DNA of 35,442 nt from Desulfofundulus luciae (GTDB lineage: Bacteria > Bacillota > Desulfotomaculia > Desulfotomaculales > Desulfovirgulaceae), in NCBI RefSeq assembly GCF_030813795.1, contig NZ_JAUSUX010000027.1, positions 1 to 35,442 of the forward strand, given 5' to 3'. Below, piece by piece: positions 1-7,567 of this stretch. The stretch's first letter is position 1. The number at the start of each line of letters is the position of its first letter. The position numbers and the translations under genes are program-made. Under the pieces are notes generated by a model. It did not search any database and had not been told where the DNA came from. It worked only from the letters and a program-made list of their open reading frames with translations.

Positions 1-95
1 TGACATTTTCTTAGCCCAGATGAATGAGATAAGTAATGTGTCTGAGTGACATTTTCATTGACGAATTTCACTGACAAAGTCACTGACGCTTGACA
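1..95. mobile_element. Probable terminal repeat region of an IS21-type insertion sequence (one end only)
   Basis: The first 95 bases carry clustered short repeats. TGACATTTTC occurs at 1-10 and again at 47-56, and TCAYTGAC occurs at 55-62, 68-75 and 80-87. Read on the minus strand, the block would begin TGTCAAGCGTCAGTGA at base 95. Multiple terminal repeats of this kind, with TG/CA ends, are typical of IS21-family elements. No transposase is visible because the window begins here. The family name rests on recall of the repeat style; the repeats themselves are seen directly. The boundary near 95 falls inside the 3' end of the DUF3786 gene. Confidence 0.5.
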
Positions 96-739
96 GGATT
101 TTTCCCGAGCCAATCCACGGCCTGCCGTGCCGGCTGGATGAAGGCAATGAGCTTGTGGGCCAGTTCCACACCCAGTACCCAGAGGGCGGCGGTGGTTAAA
201 TGAGTGGGGGCTACGGCATCAAAAAGAATATTGGCCCGGGGCGGGAATTCCTCGTCGCCGGCCCAGATGGTGACGGCCAGAGGCAGTTTGGGCAGGGCCG
301 GGATTTTAGCACCCGCATCTCCCATGTTCACGGGTTCGCCTCCCAGATGCCTGGTGGCCCGGTAAAAATCCTCCAGCCTGGTGCCAAAGGCTTCCGCCAG
401 GGGGTTAAGGGCGTCAGTATGGAAGGGCGCGTTGTGGTGGGCGCCGTGGGGTAATTCCAGGAAGGACAACCAATGCCCCCGGGGCGGCAAACCGCTGGCC
501 GAGCACAGGTATTGCAAAATCAGGGTGCGGTCGTTGTAGGGTACTACTCCGGGGGATCCCTGCCTTTGCACATTGCCGGTGAGATCAATTTCGTAAATCT
601 GCCCAAAATATGGTAACAGGAAAATTTTTCTCTGGGCATCATAGGAGGCACCGGTGCGTAAAACCACGGCTTCCGGTTCGCTGGCCAGGGATACAAAGTT
701 ACGCATTGCTTCACTAAAGGCGTTAAGCTGATTAACCAT
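80..739 (-). CDS. DUF3786 domain-containing protein
   Basis: This 219-residue protein of unknown function matches the DUF3786 family by its overall pattern, notably the segment near residues 155-185 where a hydrophobic strand is followed by GDEEFPPRANILFD and then a Leu/Ala-rich helix. DUF3786 proteins are common in anaerobes, often near corrinoid or iron-sulfur genes; their activity is not known to me. No signal peptide or membrane segment is evident. The ATG start has a GAGGTGG ribosome-binding site about 5 bases upstream. The last few codons and the stop lie inside the putative IS end at 1-95, so the native C-terminus may have been replaced. It may be co-transcribed with the two upstream genes. 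Confidence 0.7.
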   Translation of the reverse strand: MVNQLNAFSEAMRNFVSLASEPEAVVLRTGASYDAQRKIFLLPYFGQIYEIDLTGNVQRQGSPGVVPYNDRTLILQYLCSASGLPPRGHWLSFLELPHGAHHNAPFHTDALNPLAEAFGTRLEDFYRATRHLGGEPVNMGDAGAKIPALPKLPLAVTIWAGDEEFPPRANILFDAVAPTHLTTAALWVLGVELAHKLIAFIQPARQAVDWLGKNPVKRQ

Positions 740-760
740 TGTTCCACCTCGTCAGCGATT

Positions 761-1201
761 TTAACGGCCGGCCAGGTAAAGGACTATGGCCGTAATAATT
801 ACCACCAGGAAAAGAACCATGGAAAGCCCGCCGAAATTTGTCAGGGCCTTAAGCCGAATGCCTTCGTTTTCTGCCCTTTCCCGCAAACTTTTGTAGACCT
901 GTAACCGGCCGATCACATCCATAACCAGACTGTCGGCCAGGTCCGGGTCACCTCCTTTGTCCAGGAGGCTTTGCACCGTGGTATCCATCCATTTCTGGCG
1001 TCCTCCTTCATCCAGGAGGGCGTACTTTTCCTTCAGGAAGAGTTTGAACTCCCTTTCCCTTGGTTTTAGTTGCTCAAAATAGGTGCGCCGTTCCAGGCGG
1101 GAGAGTTGCCGGATATTCTTCCCCAACAGGGCAACCTCTTGCTCGTTGAGACGGAAATGTTTACCTATGGCGGCGGCAAATTCCCGGGACAAGATTCCCA
1201 C
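761..1201 (-). CDS. Small protein with a C-terminal membrane anchor, function unknown
   Basis: I do not recognise this 146-residue protein. It is mostly charged and helical, rich in Arg, Lys, Glu and Leu, with one strongly hydrophobic segment at about residues 123-143 followed only by Ala-Gly-Arg. That is a tail-anchor-like topology with the bulk probably cytoplasmic. The longest frame begins at a GTG placed almost on top of an AAGGG sequence. A TTG three codons later has AGGGGTGG about 5 bases upstream and may be the true start. It lies 26 bases after the penicillin-binding protein gene and 21 bases before the DUF3786 gene, suggesting one transcript. Confidence 0.6.
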   Translation of the reverse strand: MGILSREFAAAIGKHFRLNEQEVALLGKNIRQLSRLERRTYFEQLKPREREFKLFLKEKYALLDEGGRQKWMDTTVQSLLDKGGDPDLADSLVMDVIGRLQVYKSLRERAENEGIRLKALTNFGGLSMVLFLVVIITAIVLYLAGR

Positions 1202-1227
1202 CCCTTGTGTTATGCGGCGTTATTGCC

Positions 1228-3234
1228 TCAATAATTCTCCTTCTCCATGCCAGGGTCGAGATCCTTTAAATTTTTCCATAATTCTTCCGGTAAGAAGTTC
1301 ACGTCCTGTTGCAGCAGGTCCCGCAGTTTTAAACCCCAGGGGGTGATGCTGCCCCAGAAACTGGGGAGGATTGGTTCCGTGCCTTTCACAAAGGCTGCCT
1401 TAATCACCCGGGAACTGAAAGGGGTGGCCCGCAGCCCATCATTGGCGCAAATGTCGATAAAGACAATGTCTTCGGGTACGGGGAAATCGTCCTTAGGTTC
1501 ATCCCGTAGAGCCGCGGCCATGAACCTGGCCCAGAGCGGGGCGGCCAGCTGACCTCCGGTGGCTCCCACCGCTCTCGATTTATCGTCGTAACCGATATAC
1601 ACGGCGGTTACCAGTTGCGGAGTATAACCGACAAACCAGGCATCCCGGAAATGGGCGGTGGTTCCGGTTTTCCCCGCCGCCGGCCGGTCCAGGAGGGCGC
1701 CGGCCGCTTCCGCCGTGCCTCCCGGTTGGAGCACCCCTTTCAGCATGTCGGTAACAATATAGGCCGTTTTAGGGTCAAGTACCTGTTGTAGTTGAGGGCT
1801 GTTTTCTTCCAGCACCCTGCCCTTTTGGTCCAGGATTTTGGTAATCAACAAAGGTCTGGCCAGTACACCTCCATTGGCTAGAGGGCCATATGCCCGGACC
1901 ATTTCCAGCGGAGTCACCTCCGAGGTACCCAGGGCCAGAGAAAGGTAAGGCCTCAGGGGGCTCGCAATGCCCATACGCCGGGCGTATGCGACCAGGGTCT
2001 GCGGCTTCAGGCGGTTATTCAGTTCCACAGCCACCACATTATCCGATGTGTAGAGGGCCTCTTTGAGGGTAAAGGGCCGGTTATGATAGCCTCCGTTAAA
2101 ATCCCGCGGCTGGTAAGGTGGTTGGCCCGGTATTTCGTAGCTAACCGGTTTGCACTCCAGGGTGGTGGCTGCCGTGTAGCCCCGGTCGATGGCGGCGGCA
2201 TAAAGAAAAGGTTTAAAGGCCGAGCCCGGCTGACTTCTGGCCAGGGCCCGGTTAAACTGGGACCGGCTGAAGTCTTTGCCTCCAATCATGGCTTTGACAT
2301 GGCCGGTTCGGGGATCATAGGCCACCAGGGCTCCTTCCAGTGCCGGATCCTGTTGCGCAAAGCCCTCCTGGAATGTTTTTTCTGCCGCTTCTTGCACATC
2401 TAAATCCAGTGTGGTGTATATATGCAGCCCGCCTGTATAAGCCAGGTCCGGTTGGTCGGGAAATTTTTCCTGCAAGTATTTCACTATTTCAGCTACAAAG
2501 TAAGCGGCGCGGGTTTGTTCGACCAGCCGGTTTCGGGGGTGCAGGGGCTTCTGCCTGGCTTCCATGGCCTCTTCAGGAGTAATTATGCCCAGTTCCACCA
2601 TACGCTGGAGAACCAGTGATTGCCTTTCCCTGACGCCGTTCAGATTGGTTGCCGGGTTATACAGGCTGGGTGCCCGAACAATTCCAGCCAGCATGGCACT
2701 CTCACCCAGATCCAGTTCCCGGGCCGACTTATCAAAATATGTGCGGGCGGCCATTTCAATGCCGTAGGCCCCCTGGCCAAAATAAATCTGGTTCAGATAC
2801 ATCTGCAGTATTTCCTGTTTACTATAACGCCTTTCCATCTGGATGGTTAACCACAATTCCTTTATTTTGCGCCTGGCGGTCCGTTCCGGCCCAAGGAACA
2901 TGTTTTTGGCCAGTTGCTGGGTAATGGTACTTCCCCCCTCCACTATTTTCCCCGCCCGAATATTATGATATAGAGCGCGCAAAAGGCCTACCGGGTCAAT
3001 ACCGTGGTGCTGGTAAAAGCGGGCATCTTCAATAGCCACTATGGCCTGCTGCATGTAAGGGGAGATGTCTTTTAAGGGTACCGGTATACGCCTTTGGGGA
3101 GAAAGGGTGGCAATCAGCCGCCCCTGGGCATCGAATACTTTCGAAGGAGTGGGTAATTCATGCGGCAGGGCCAGGCTTGTACATCCGGTGACCAGGCCCG
3201 CTAGAATGAGGAGCAGCAAAAGCATTCTTTTCAT
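1228..3234 (-). CDS. Class A penicillin-binding protein (bifunctional transglycosylase/transpeptidase)
   Basis: This 668-residue enzyme polymerises and cross-links peptidoglycan outside the membrane. An N-terminal hydrophobic segment (residues 4-17) is followed by LVTGC, which resembles a lipobox with Cys18, so it is either a lipoprotein or a signal-anchored protein. The GT51 glycosyltransferase domain shows the catalytic motif EDARFYQHHG (Glu69) and GGSTITQQLAKN near residue 100. The transpeptidase domain shows SAFK (Ser338), SDN (397-399) and KTGT (from 522). All catalytic motifs are intact. The frame stays open to 3327, but I chose the ATG at 3234 because the signal-like sequence begins there. 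It is divergently transcribed from the Asp23-ATPase gene. Confidence 0.92.
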   Translation of the reverse strand: MKRMLLLLLILAGLVTGCTSLALPHELPTPSKVFDAQGRLIATLSPQRRIPVPLKDISPYMQQAIVAIEDARFYQHHGIDPVGLLRALYHNIRAGKIVEGGSTITQQLAKNMFLGPERTARRKIKELWLTIQMERRYSKQEILQMYLNQIYFGQGAYGIEMAARTYFDKSARELDLGESAMLAGIVRAPSLYNPATNLNGVRERQSLVLQRMVELGIITPEEAMEARQKPLHPRNRLVEQTRAAYFVAEIVKYLQEKFPDQPDLAYTGGLHIYTTLDLDVQEAAEKTFQEGFAQQDPALEGALVAYDPRTGHVKAMIGGKDFSRSQFNRALARSQPGSAFKPFLYAAAIDRGYTAATTLECKPVSYEIPGQPPYQPRDFNGGYHNRPFTLKEALYTSDNVVAVELNNRLKPQTLVAYARRMGIASPLRPYLSLALGTSEVTPLEMVRAYGPLANGGVLARPLLITKILDQKGRVLEENSPQLQQVLDPKTAYIVTDMLKGVLQPGGTAEAAGALLDRPAAGKTGTTAHFRDAWFVGYTPQLVTAVYIGYDDKSRAVGATGGQLAAPLWARFMAAALRDEPKDDFPVPEDIVFIDICANDGLRATPFSSRVIKAAFVKGTEPILPSFWGSITPWGLKLRDLLQQDVNFLPEELWKNLKDLDPGMEKENY

Positions 3235-3411
3235 TACTAAAAGGCACTCCCAGGGAAGGCCCCATGGCCTTTTGTTTTTTAAAAATGGAGATACTTCCGG
3301 TTGGTATAGTATTTTATCCCATTTCAACTGCTGCTAATTTGACTCTGAAAAAAAGGAAAGTGGTCTATGCACGTAGAAATGTCCTTTTCACGTTATCTTG
3401 GAGGGAACAAC

Positions 3412-4248
3412 GTGGAAGTTTACGCCCTGGTAGGTCCCAGCGGCACCGGGAAGAGTTTCCGGGCCATTGCTACCGCTCATGAATGTGGCGCAGAATTGAT
3501 CATTGACGACGGTCTTTTGATTAAAGGCAATCGAATCCTGGGGGGTATATCGGCAAAACGACAGTCAACCCGTATTGGAGCCATTAAGACCGCCCTTTTC
3601 ATGGACGAAGAGCACGCCCGGCAGGCCCGGGCAGTGCTGGAAAAGGTAAAACCGTCCCGGGTTCTAATTCTGGGCACTTCGGTTGGGATGGTGGAAAAAA
3701 TTGCCGCCAGGTTGGGCCTGCCACCGGTTTCCCGGATCATTTCCATTGAGGAAATAGCTTCTCCCCGGGAAATCCGTCAGGCCCTGACCATGCGCGCCCG
3801 GTACAGTAAACATGTCATTCCCGCTCCCACGGTGGAGGTCAAAAAAAGATTTCCAGATATATTTACCGATTCCTTAAGGATTTTTCTGGGTCGTAAAGGT
3901 CCGCAGGGTAAGCGTAGCTGGCTGGAACAATCGGTGGTGCGCCCCACCTTTACCTATTATGGTAAACTAACCATCACCACCAGCGCTCTGGTGGCTATTG
4001 TATCCCGGGCGGCAGAAGAAGTGCCGGGAGTAAAAAGTGCCGGGCGGGTGACCGTACAGAGGGATGTGGACGGGGTAGTTATCGAGGTGCATCCGGTCTT
4101 ATACTACGGTTGCATATTAAACCAGGTGGGCCGGGAAATCCAGGTAGCGGTGAAAAGGCGGGTGGAGGAAATGACCGGCTTGGTGGTCAAGTCCGTAAAC
4201 ATCCTGGTGCGGGAGTTGTCTTTCCCCCGGGGGAAAGAGCCGGTCTAA
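3412..4248 (+). CDS. P-loop ATPase fused to an Asp23/Gls24-family domain
   Basis: The protein has 278 residues. Walker A GPSGTGKS is at about residues 8-15. The N-terminal half (to about 170) looks like a nucleotide-binding domain with an IIDDG segment and repeated references to Ser/Thr and Arg-rich loops. The C-terminal 100 residues, from VRPTFTYYGKL, match the Asp23/Gls24 (alkaline-shock) fold, including the Val-rich 'VPGVKSAGRVTV' and 'VVIEVHPVLYYG' strands. The GTG start at 3412 is preceded by GGAGGG with a 6-base spacer; the frame is open upstream to 3367 without a better signal. The gene is monocistronic and ends in a terminator hairpin. The role is unknown; an envelope-stress link is inferred only from the Asp23 domain. 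Confidence 0.8.
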   Translation: MEVYALVGPSGTGKSFRAIATAHECGAELIIDDGLLIKGNRILGGISAKRQSTRIGAIKTALFMDEEHARQARAVLEKVKPSRVLILGTSVGMVEKIAARLGLPPVSRIISIEEIASPREIRQALTMRARYSKHVIPAPTVEVKKRFPDIFTDSLRIFLGRKGPQGKRSWLEQSVVRPTFTYYGKLTITTSALVAIVSRAAEEVPGVKSAGRVTVQRDVDGVVIEVHPVLYYGCILNQVGREIQVAVKRRVEEMTGLVVKSVNILVRELSFPRGKEPV

Positions 4249-4264
4249 CGGCCGGCTCTTTTTT
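4234..4264 (+). terminator. Rho-independent terminator after the Asp23-ATPase gene
   Basis: A 10-bp stem (AAAGAGCCGG at 4234-4243 with CCGGCTCTTT at 4252-4261) is followed by a T-run through 4264. The stop codon of the upstream gene lies in the loop. The convergent hydrolase gene ends at 4263, so the hairpin may serve both directions, although the T-run favours the plus strand. Confidence 0.88.
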
Positions 4265-4952
4265 AGGCTTTGGTGGCGAACACATGGTTGCCGATGCGGG
4301 TGACCACCGGCAGGGTGCGGATCCAGCGGTCTGTGGCAATACGGGGGTTATAGAAGAACAAAGCTCCGTTGCTCGGATCCCGCCCCGCCAGAGCCTCCAG
4401 AGCAGCATTAATGGCCGTTTCGTCCGGTTCCAGGTAGATGGAGCCGTCCTCCACCGGGGAAAACTGAAAGACGTTTTGATCTTTCTGAAAGATTACTTCC
4501 CGGATGGTTTTGGGAAAGCCCGGACTGGCTACCCGGTTGAGGATTACTGCCCCCACGGCCACTTGACCGGTGAAGCTTTCCCCCCGGGCTTCGGCGTGGA
4601 TCAGCCTGGCCAGGAGCATCAACTCCTCCCGGGAAATACCTCCGCGGGAAAGTACTGCCGGGACGTTGTCACTGACCCGGTCCGGTACCAGCAATACATC
4701 GCCTGGCCTGATGATGGTGTCCTTTAGTTTATTCGTATCCATCAGTTTAGCCAGAGGTACATCGTAAATTCTGGCTATATCGTACAGGGTATCTCCTGGC
4801 CTGACGGTATAGCAAAGCATATATTTGTAGTGGGTCAGGTCGCTGCCACTACTCCAGGATGTGCTGGCTTCTACCTGTTTTCCGGCCGCAACCCAGGTTA
4901 ACACAAGAAAAAAGGTAACCACGCCAGCATATCTGGTTAGTTTACTGCCCAT
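4263..4952 (-). CDS. LysM domain plus SleB/CwlJ-type cell-wall hydrolase
   Basis: This 229-residue exported hydrolase has an N-terminal hydrophobic signal sequence (about residues 7-25), a LysM peptidoglycan-binding domain at about residues 45-92 (YTVRPGDTLYDIARIYDV to LLVP), and a C-terminal Hydrolase_2 (SleB-like) domain from about residue 110 with ARLIHAEARGE, AVGAVILNRV and a final aromatic-rich segment. SleB and CwlJ enzymes depolymerise spore cortex during germination, so this suggests an endospore former; a vegetative role is also possible. Classical SleB has a different N-terminal binding domain, so no symbol is given. The ATG at 4952 has AAAGGAGG five bases upstream, which decides the start over a frame open to 4973. 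Confidence 0.88.
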   Translation of the reverse strand: MGSKLTRYAGVVTFFLVLTWVAAGKQVEASTSWSSGSDLTHYKYMLCYTVRPGDTLYDIARIYDVPLAKLMDTNKLKDTIIRPGDVLLVPDRVSDNVPAVLSRGGISREELMLLARLIHAEARGESFTGQVAVGAVILNRVASPGFPKTIREVIFQKDQNVFQFSPVEDGSIYLEPDETAINAALEALAGRDPSNGALFFYNPRIATDRWIRTLPVVTRIGNHVFATKA

Positions 4953-5000
4953 TGTGTCCTCCTTTCCGGCCACCTACTATTTTAAGCAGGCCGGGGAGGA

Positions 5001-5006
5001 ATTATA
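5001..5006 (-). promoter_or_regulatory. Candidate -10 box for the LysM/SleB-like gene
   Basis: On the minus strand a perfect TATAAT lies 49 bases before the ATG. No good -35 box for the housekeeping sigma factor is visible at 16-18 bases, so recognition by another sigma factor is possible. Confidence 0.4.
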
Positions 5007-5025
5007 CACGGGCATCATCTTTTGA

Positions 5026-5044
5026 CTTTTGAAAGTTTCAAAAG
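5026..5044 (-). repeat. AT-rich inverted repeat after cbiC
   Basis: CTTTTGAAA and TTTCAAAAG face each other around one base, starting two bases after the cbiC stop codon. It could form an 8-bp hairpin with a three-base loop. There is no U-run after it, so it would be at best a weak terminator or 3'-end stabiliser for the cbi operon. Confidence 0.45.
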
Positions 5045-5045
5045 C

Positions 5046-5666
5046 TTAAGCCATGATTAACAGGGCATTGATCACTGCCGCAGCAATGGTGCTGCCCCCT
5101 CTGGTGCCGGTCATAGTGATGTAAGGAATATCCAAAGATATCAATTCTTCTTTGGATTCAGCCGCGCCCACGAAGCCGACGGGTGTTCCCACTACAAGGG
5201 CCGGTTTGGCCTGTCCGGTAGAGATCAACCGGCACAGGGTGAAAAGCGCCGTAGGAGCGTTGCCAATGGCAATGATACCTCCTTCTATTTTTTGGGCGCC
5301 CAGTTCCATGGCTACCATGGCCCGGGTAGTTCCCCTGGCCCGGGCGCGGGTAACCACCTCCGGATGGTTAATCAAACAATCTACTGCCACCCCTAGGGCT
5401 GCCAGGCGATCTTTAATCAAGCCGCTGCGAACCATGTTGACATCGGTGAGGATGGGTTTTCCCGCCCTGAGGGCACTTAAACCACTTTCCACAGCCCGGG
5501 GGTGAAAACGCATGAGTTGGGCGCAGGAAAGATCGCCGGTGGTGTGCACCACCCGCTTGACAATAGCCTTTTCCCCTGCTGGCAGCCTGGCCAGGTCGGG
5601 CAAATGATCCTCGATAATGCGCATACTCTGCTCCTCAATGGCCCTGGGGTTAGTAATTAATTGCAT
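5046..5666 (-). CDS. cbiC: Cobalt-precorrin-8 methylmutase CbiC
   Basis: CbiC moves a methyl group from C11 to C12 of cobalt-precorrin-8 to give cobyrinate. The 206-residue product shows the family pattern: the catalytic His in RVVHTTGD (about residue 41), DVNMVRSG, then NAPTAL and VVGTPVGFVGA, ending in a glycine-rich TGTRGGS loop. The length is usual. The start is the ATG at 5666, 12 bases after GGGAGG; a GTG at 5675 is also possible but sits only 3 bases from it. It overlaps the 3' end of cbiX and is the last gene of the cbi operon. Confidence 0.95.
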   Translation of the reverse strand: MQLITNPRAIEEQSMRIIEDHLPDLARLPAGEKAIVKRVVHTTGDLSCAQLMRFHPRAVESGLSALRAGKPILTDVNMVRSGLIKDRLAALGVAVDCLINHPEVVTRARARGTTRAMVAMELGAQKIEGGIIAIGNAPTALFTLCRLISTGQAKPALVVGTPVGFVGAAESKEELISLDIPYITMTGTRGGSTIAAAVINALLIMA

Positions 5667-6036
5667 GCTGGTCACTTACCTCCCGGATCCGTTCTATGAT
5701 TATTTCGGCCAGTTTGCGGTGGGCGCCGATATTGCCGGTCATAACAATATCCATGTGGGGATAACGGGCCTTCTCTCTGGCCAGAATTTCCGGTATGTCC
5801 TCTTTCATATGCACCCCCTGCGACAGGAACAGGGGTACAACCACAACTCTTTTCATTCCCCTGGCCGCCATGGTAGCCAGAGCTGCCGGTAAGTCCGGTT
5901 GGTTGAATTGCAGGGAGGCTTCCTCCACCAGATCATAGGAGCTTTCCTGGGCTACCAGCTCCTTTAAAAGATGCAGGGTAGCCTGGGCTTCCGGGAGGCG
6001 ACTGCCGTGGACCAAAAGAATGATACCCGTCTTCAT
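5650..6036 (-). CDS. cbiX: Short-form sirohydrochlorin cobaltochelatase CbiX
   Basis: This 128-residue class II chelatase inserts Co2+ into sirohydrochlorin, the entry step of the cobalt-early B12 route. The length fits the single-domain CbiX(S) type that works as a homodimer. The metal-handling histidines are visible: His10 in LLVHGSR and the His in SQGVHMKEDIP (about residue 76). A nickel chelatase (CfbA-type, for F430) has the same fold, but its position among cbi genes favours cobalt. It starts in an ATGA overlap with the cbiJ stop codon. Confidence 0.93.
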   Translation of the reverse strand: MKTGIILLVHGSRLPEAQATLHLLKELVAQESSYDLVEEASLQFNQPDLPAALATMAARGMKRVVVVPLFLSQGVHMKEDIPEILAREKARYPHMDIVMTGNIGAHRKLAEIIIERIREVSDQHAINY

Positions 6037-6806
6037 GCCTCATGAACATCCTTTCTTTTACGGATTTTCTCCAGGAGTTCTTCCCGAGTGGTTATTGCCC
6101 CGTCCTGCTCCCGGGGCCGGTTAATCACCACCACCGGCAGGGCCAGTTCCAGTGCCGCCGCTATCTTGGTATCTGTACCCCCCACGACCCCGCTGTTTTT
6201 GGTGACTACCACCTCGGCCCCATATTGTTTGAACAGGGCACGATTCAGTTCCAGGCTAAAGGGGCCCTGCATGGCTACAATATCGGCGGGGCTCAGTCCC
6301 AGCCGGCGGCAGCGCTGGATTACCGCAGGTTCGGGGAGTACCCGTACCACCAGGCGGCATCCATGCCGGCGGGCGGCAGTTAAAAAGATATCCAGGGTTT
6401 TGCTGCCCGTGGTAAGAAAAATTACTTTTCCCAAACGCGTGGCTTGTTGAGCTGCTTCCTCATAACCGGCGGTACAATGGATCAAGGGGTGCCGGGGCAA
6501 ATTGGTTTCCCCCCGCTGGTAGCGCAGGTAAGGGATTTGTGTTTGGGCACAGGCCTGGCGGGCAATTTCAGAGACCCGCTGGGCGTAGGGGTGGGTGGCA
6601 TCAACTAAAAGCTCAATGCGGCGTTTTTTGATCAGGGCAACCATTTCGTCCAGGGCCAGGGGGCCGGTAATGATCTCGGCGCCGTGCCGGGCCAGCAGCT
6701 CTCCGCCGTACGGCGTGGCTGCCGAGGCCAGCACAGTGTAACCGCTGGCTACCAGGTCCTGTACAATCAGGCGTCCGTCGGCGGTGCCGCTTAAGACCAG
6801 AATCAT
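6033..6806 (-). CDS. cbiJ: Cobalt-precorrin-6A reductase CbiJ
   Basis: CbiJ/CobK reduces the precorrin-6A macrocycle with NAD(P)H. The 257-residue protein has the N-terminal nucleotide-binding start ILVLSGTADGR, the hallmark VDATHPYA near residue 70, ALQGPF-like AMQGPFS near 185 and the C-terminal TKNSGVVGGTDTK, all as in the family. It begins in an ATGA overlap with the cbiH stop and ends in an ATGA overlap with cbiX, so the three genes are translationally coupled. Confidence 0.95.
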   Translation of the reverse strand: MILVLSGTADGRLIVQDLVASGYTVLASAATPYGGELLARHGAEIITGPLALDEMVALIKKRRIELLVDATHPYAQRVSEIARQACAQTQIPYLRYQRGETNLPRHPLIHCTAGYEEAAQQATRLGKVIFLTTGSKTLDIFLTAARRHGCRLVVRVLPEPAVIQRCRRLGLSPADIVAMQGPFSLELNRALFKQYGAEVVVTKNSGVVGGTDTKIAAALELALPVVVINRPREQDGAITTREELLEKIRKRKDVHEA

Positions 6807-7567
6807 AAGGCATATCCCCTGGGTGTAACCAGAAAGTTGCCCATCCTTTGGGTCTGGTTGTTGCCAATGATCACAATGCTAAACATATCAAGGGGGTGGT
6901 CGAGCATATGTTCCAGATCCGTAATTACCACCTCTTCCCCGTCCCGGTAAGCTTTGCGAACAATCCCCACCGGTGTGCTGGCCTTTTTATGCTGGAGCAA
7001 GAGTTCTCTGGCCCGGCGGATTTGGGATGTTCTTTTGTGGCTGGCCGGGTTGTACAAAACCACCACAAAGTCCCCCTGGGCGGCCAGGGCCAGCCTTTTT
7101 TCAATTACTTCCCAGGGGGTCAGGAGGTCGCTTAAACTCATCACCACAAAGTCGTGCATCAATGGTGCGCCCAGAAGAGCTGCTGCAGCGGTAGCGGAGG
7201 TGATGCCGGGGATGATCTCAACCTCGACCTGGTCAAGCAGGTTTTCCCGGTGCAAGATTTCTAAAGCCAGTCCGGCCATACCGTAAACCCCAGGATCTCC
7301 GCTGGATACCAGGGCTACCTTCTGCCCTCCCCTGGCCCGCTGAATGGCCGCGCGGCAGCGCTCAACTTCCCGGGTCATACCCGTACTGATGATTTCTTTC
7401 CCTTCCACTATAGGGGCAATGAGTTCAATATAGGTTTTGTACCCGGCAATTACGTCGGCTTCCTGCAGGGCCTTCAATGCCCTTGGACTTAAATGTTCTA
7501 TACTTCCCGGTCCCGTTCCCACCACCCATAGCTTTCCTCGGCTAAGGCTACCGTCACGCCCTCCCAT
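6803..7567 (-). CDS. cbiH: Cobalt-factor III / cobalt-precorrin-3B C17-methyltransferase CbiH
   Basis: This SAM-dependent methyltransferase of the tetrapyrrole-methylase fold performs ring contraction and C17 methylation. Motifs are VVGTGPG near the N-terminus, SSGDPGVYGMAG for SAM binding and IPGITSATAAAALLGAPL. The start is uncertain. The ATG at 7567 gives 254 residues but has no clear ribosome-binding site. A GTG at 7525 (VVGTGPG start) has GAGGAAAG 10 bases upstream and overlaps cbiG by only 28 bases. The frame stays open to 7630. Either choice overlaps the end of cbiG. Confidence 0.92.
   Translation of the reverse strand: MGGRDGSLSRGKLWVVGTGPGSIEHLSPRALKALQEADVIAGYKTYIELIAPIVEGKEIISTGMTREVERCRAAIQRARGGQKVALVSSGDPGVYGMAGLALEILHRENLLDQVEVEIIPGITSATAAAALLGAPLMHDFVVMSLSDLLTPWEVIEKRLALAAQGDFVVVLYNPASHKRTSQIRRARELLLQHKKASTPVGIVRKAYRDGEEVVITDLEHMLDHPLDMFSIVIIGNNQTQRMGNFLVTPRGYAL

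Noticed and set aside
3235-3327. An N-terminal extension of the penicillin-binding protein
   Set aside because: The extra 31 residues precede a clear signal/lipobox-like sequence starting at the ATG at 3234, and extend into the divergent promoter region.
4110-4727. A 205-residue plus-strand open frame
   Set aside because: It overlaps the 3' end of the Asp23-ATPase gene and runs opposite the LysM/SleB-like gene across a terminator, with proline/glycine-rich nonsense composition.
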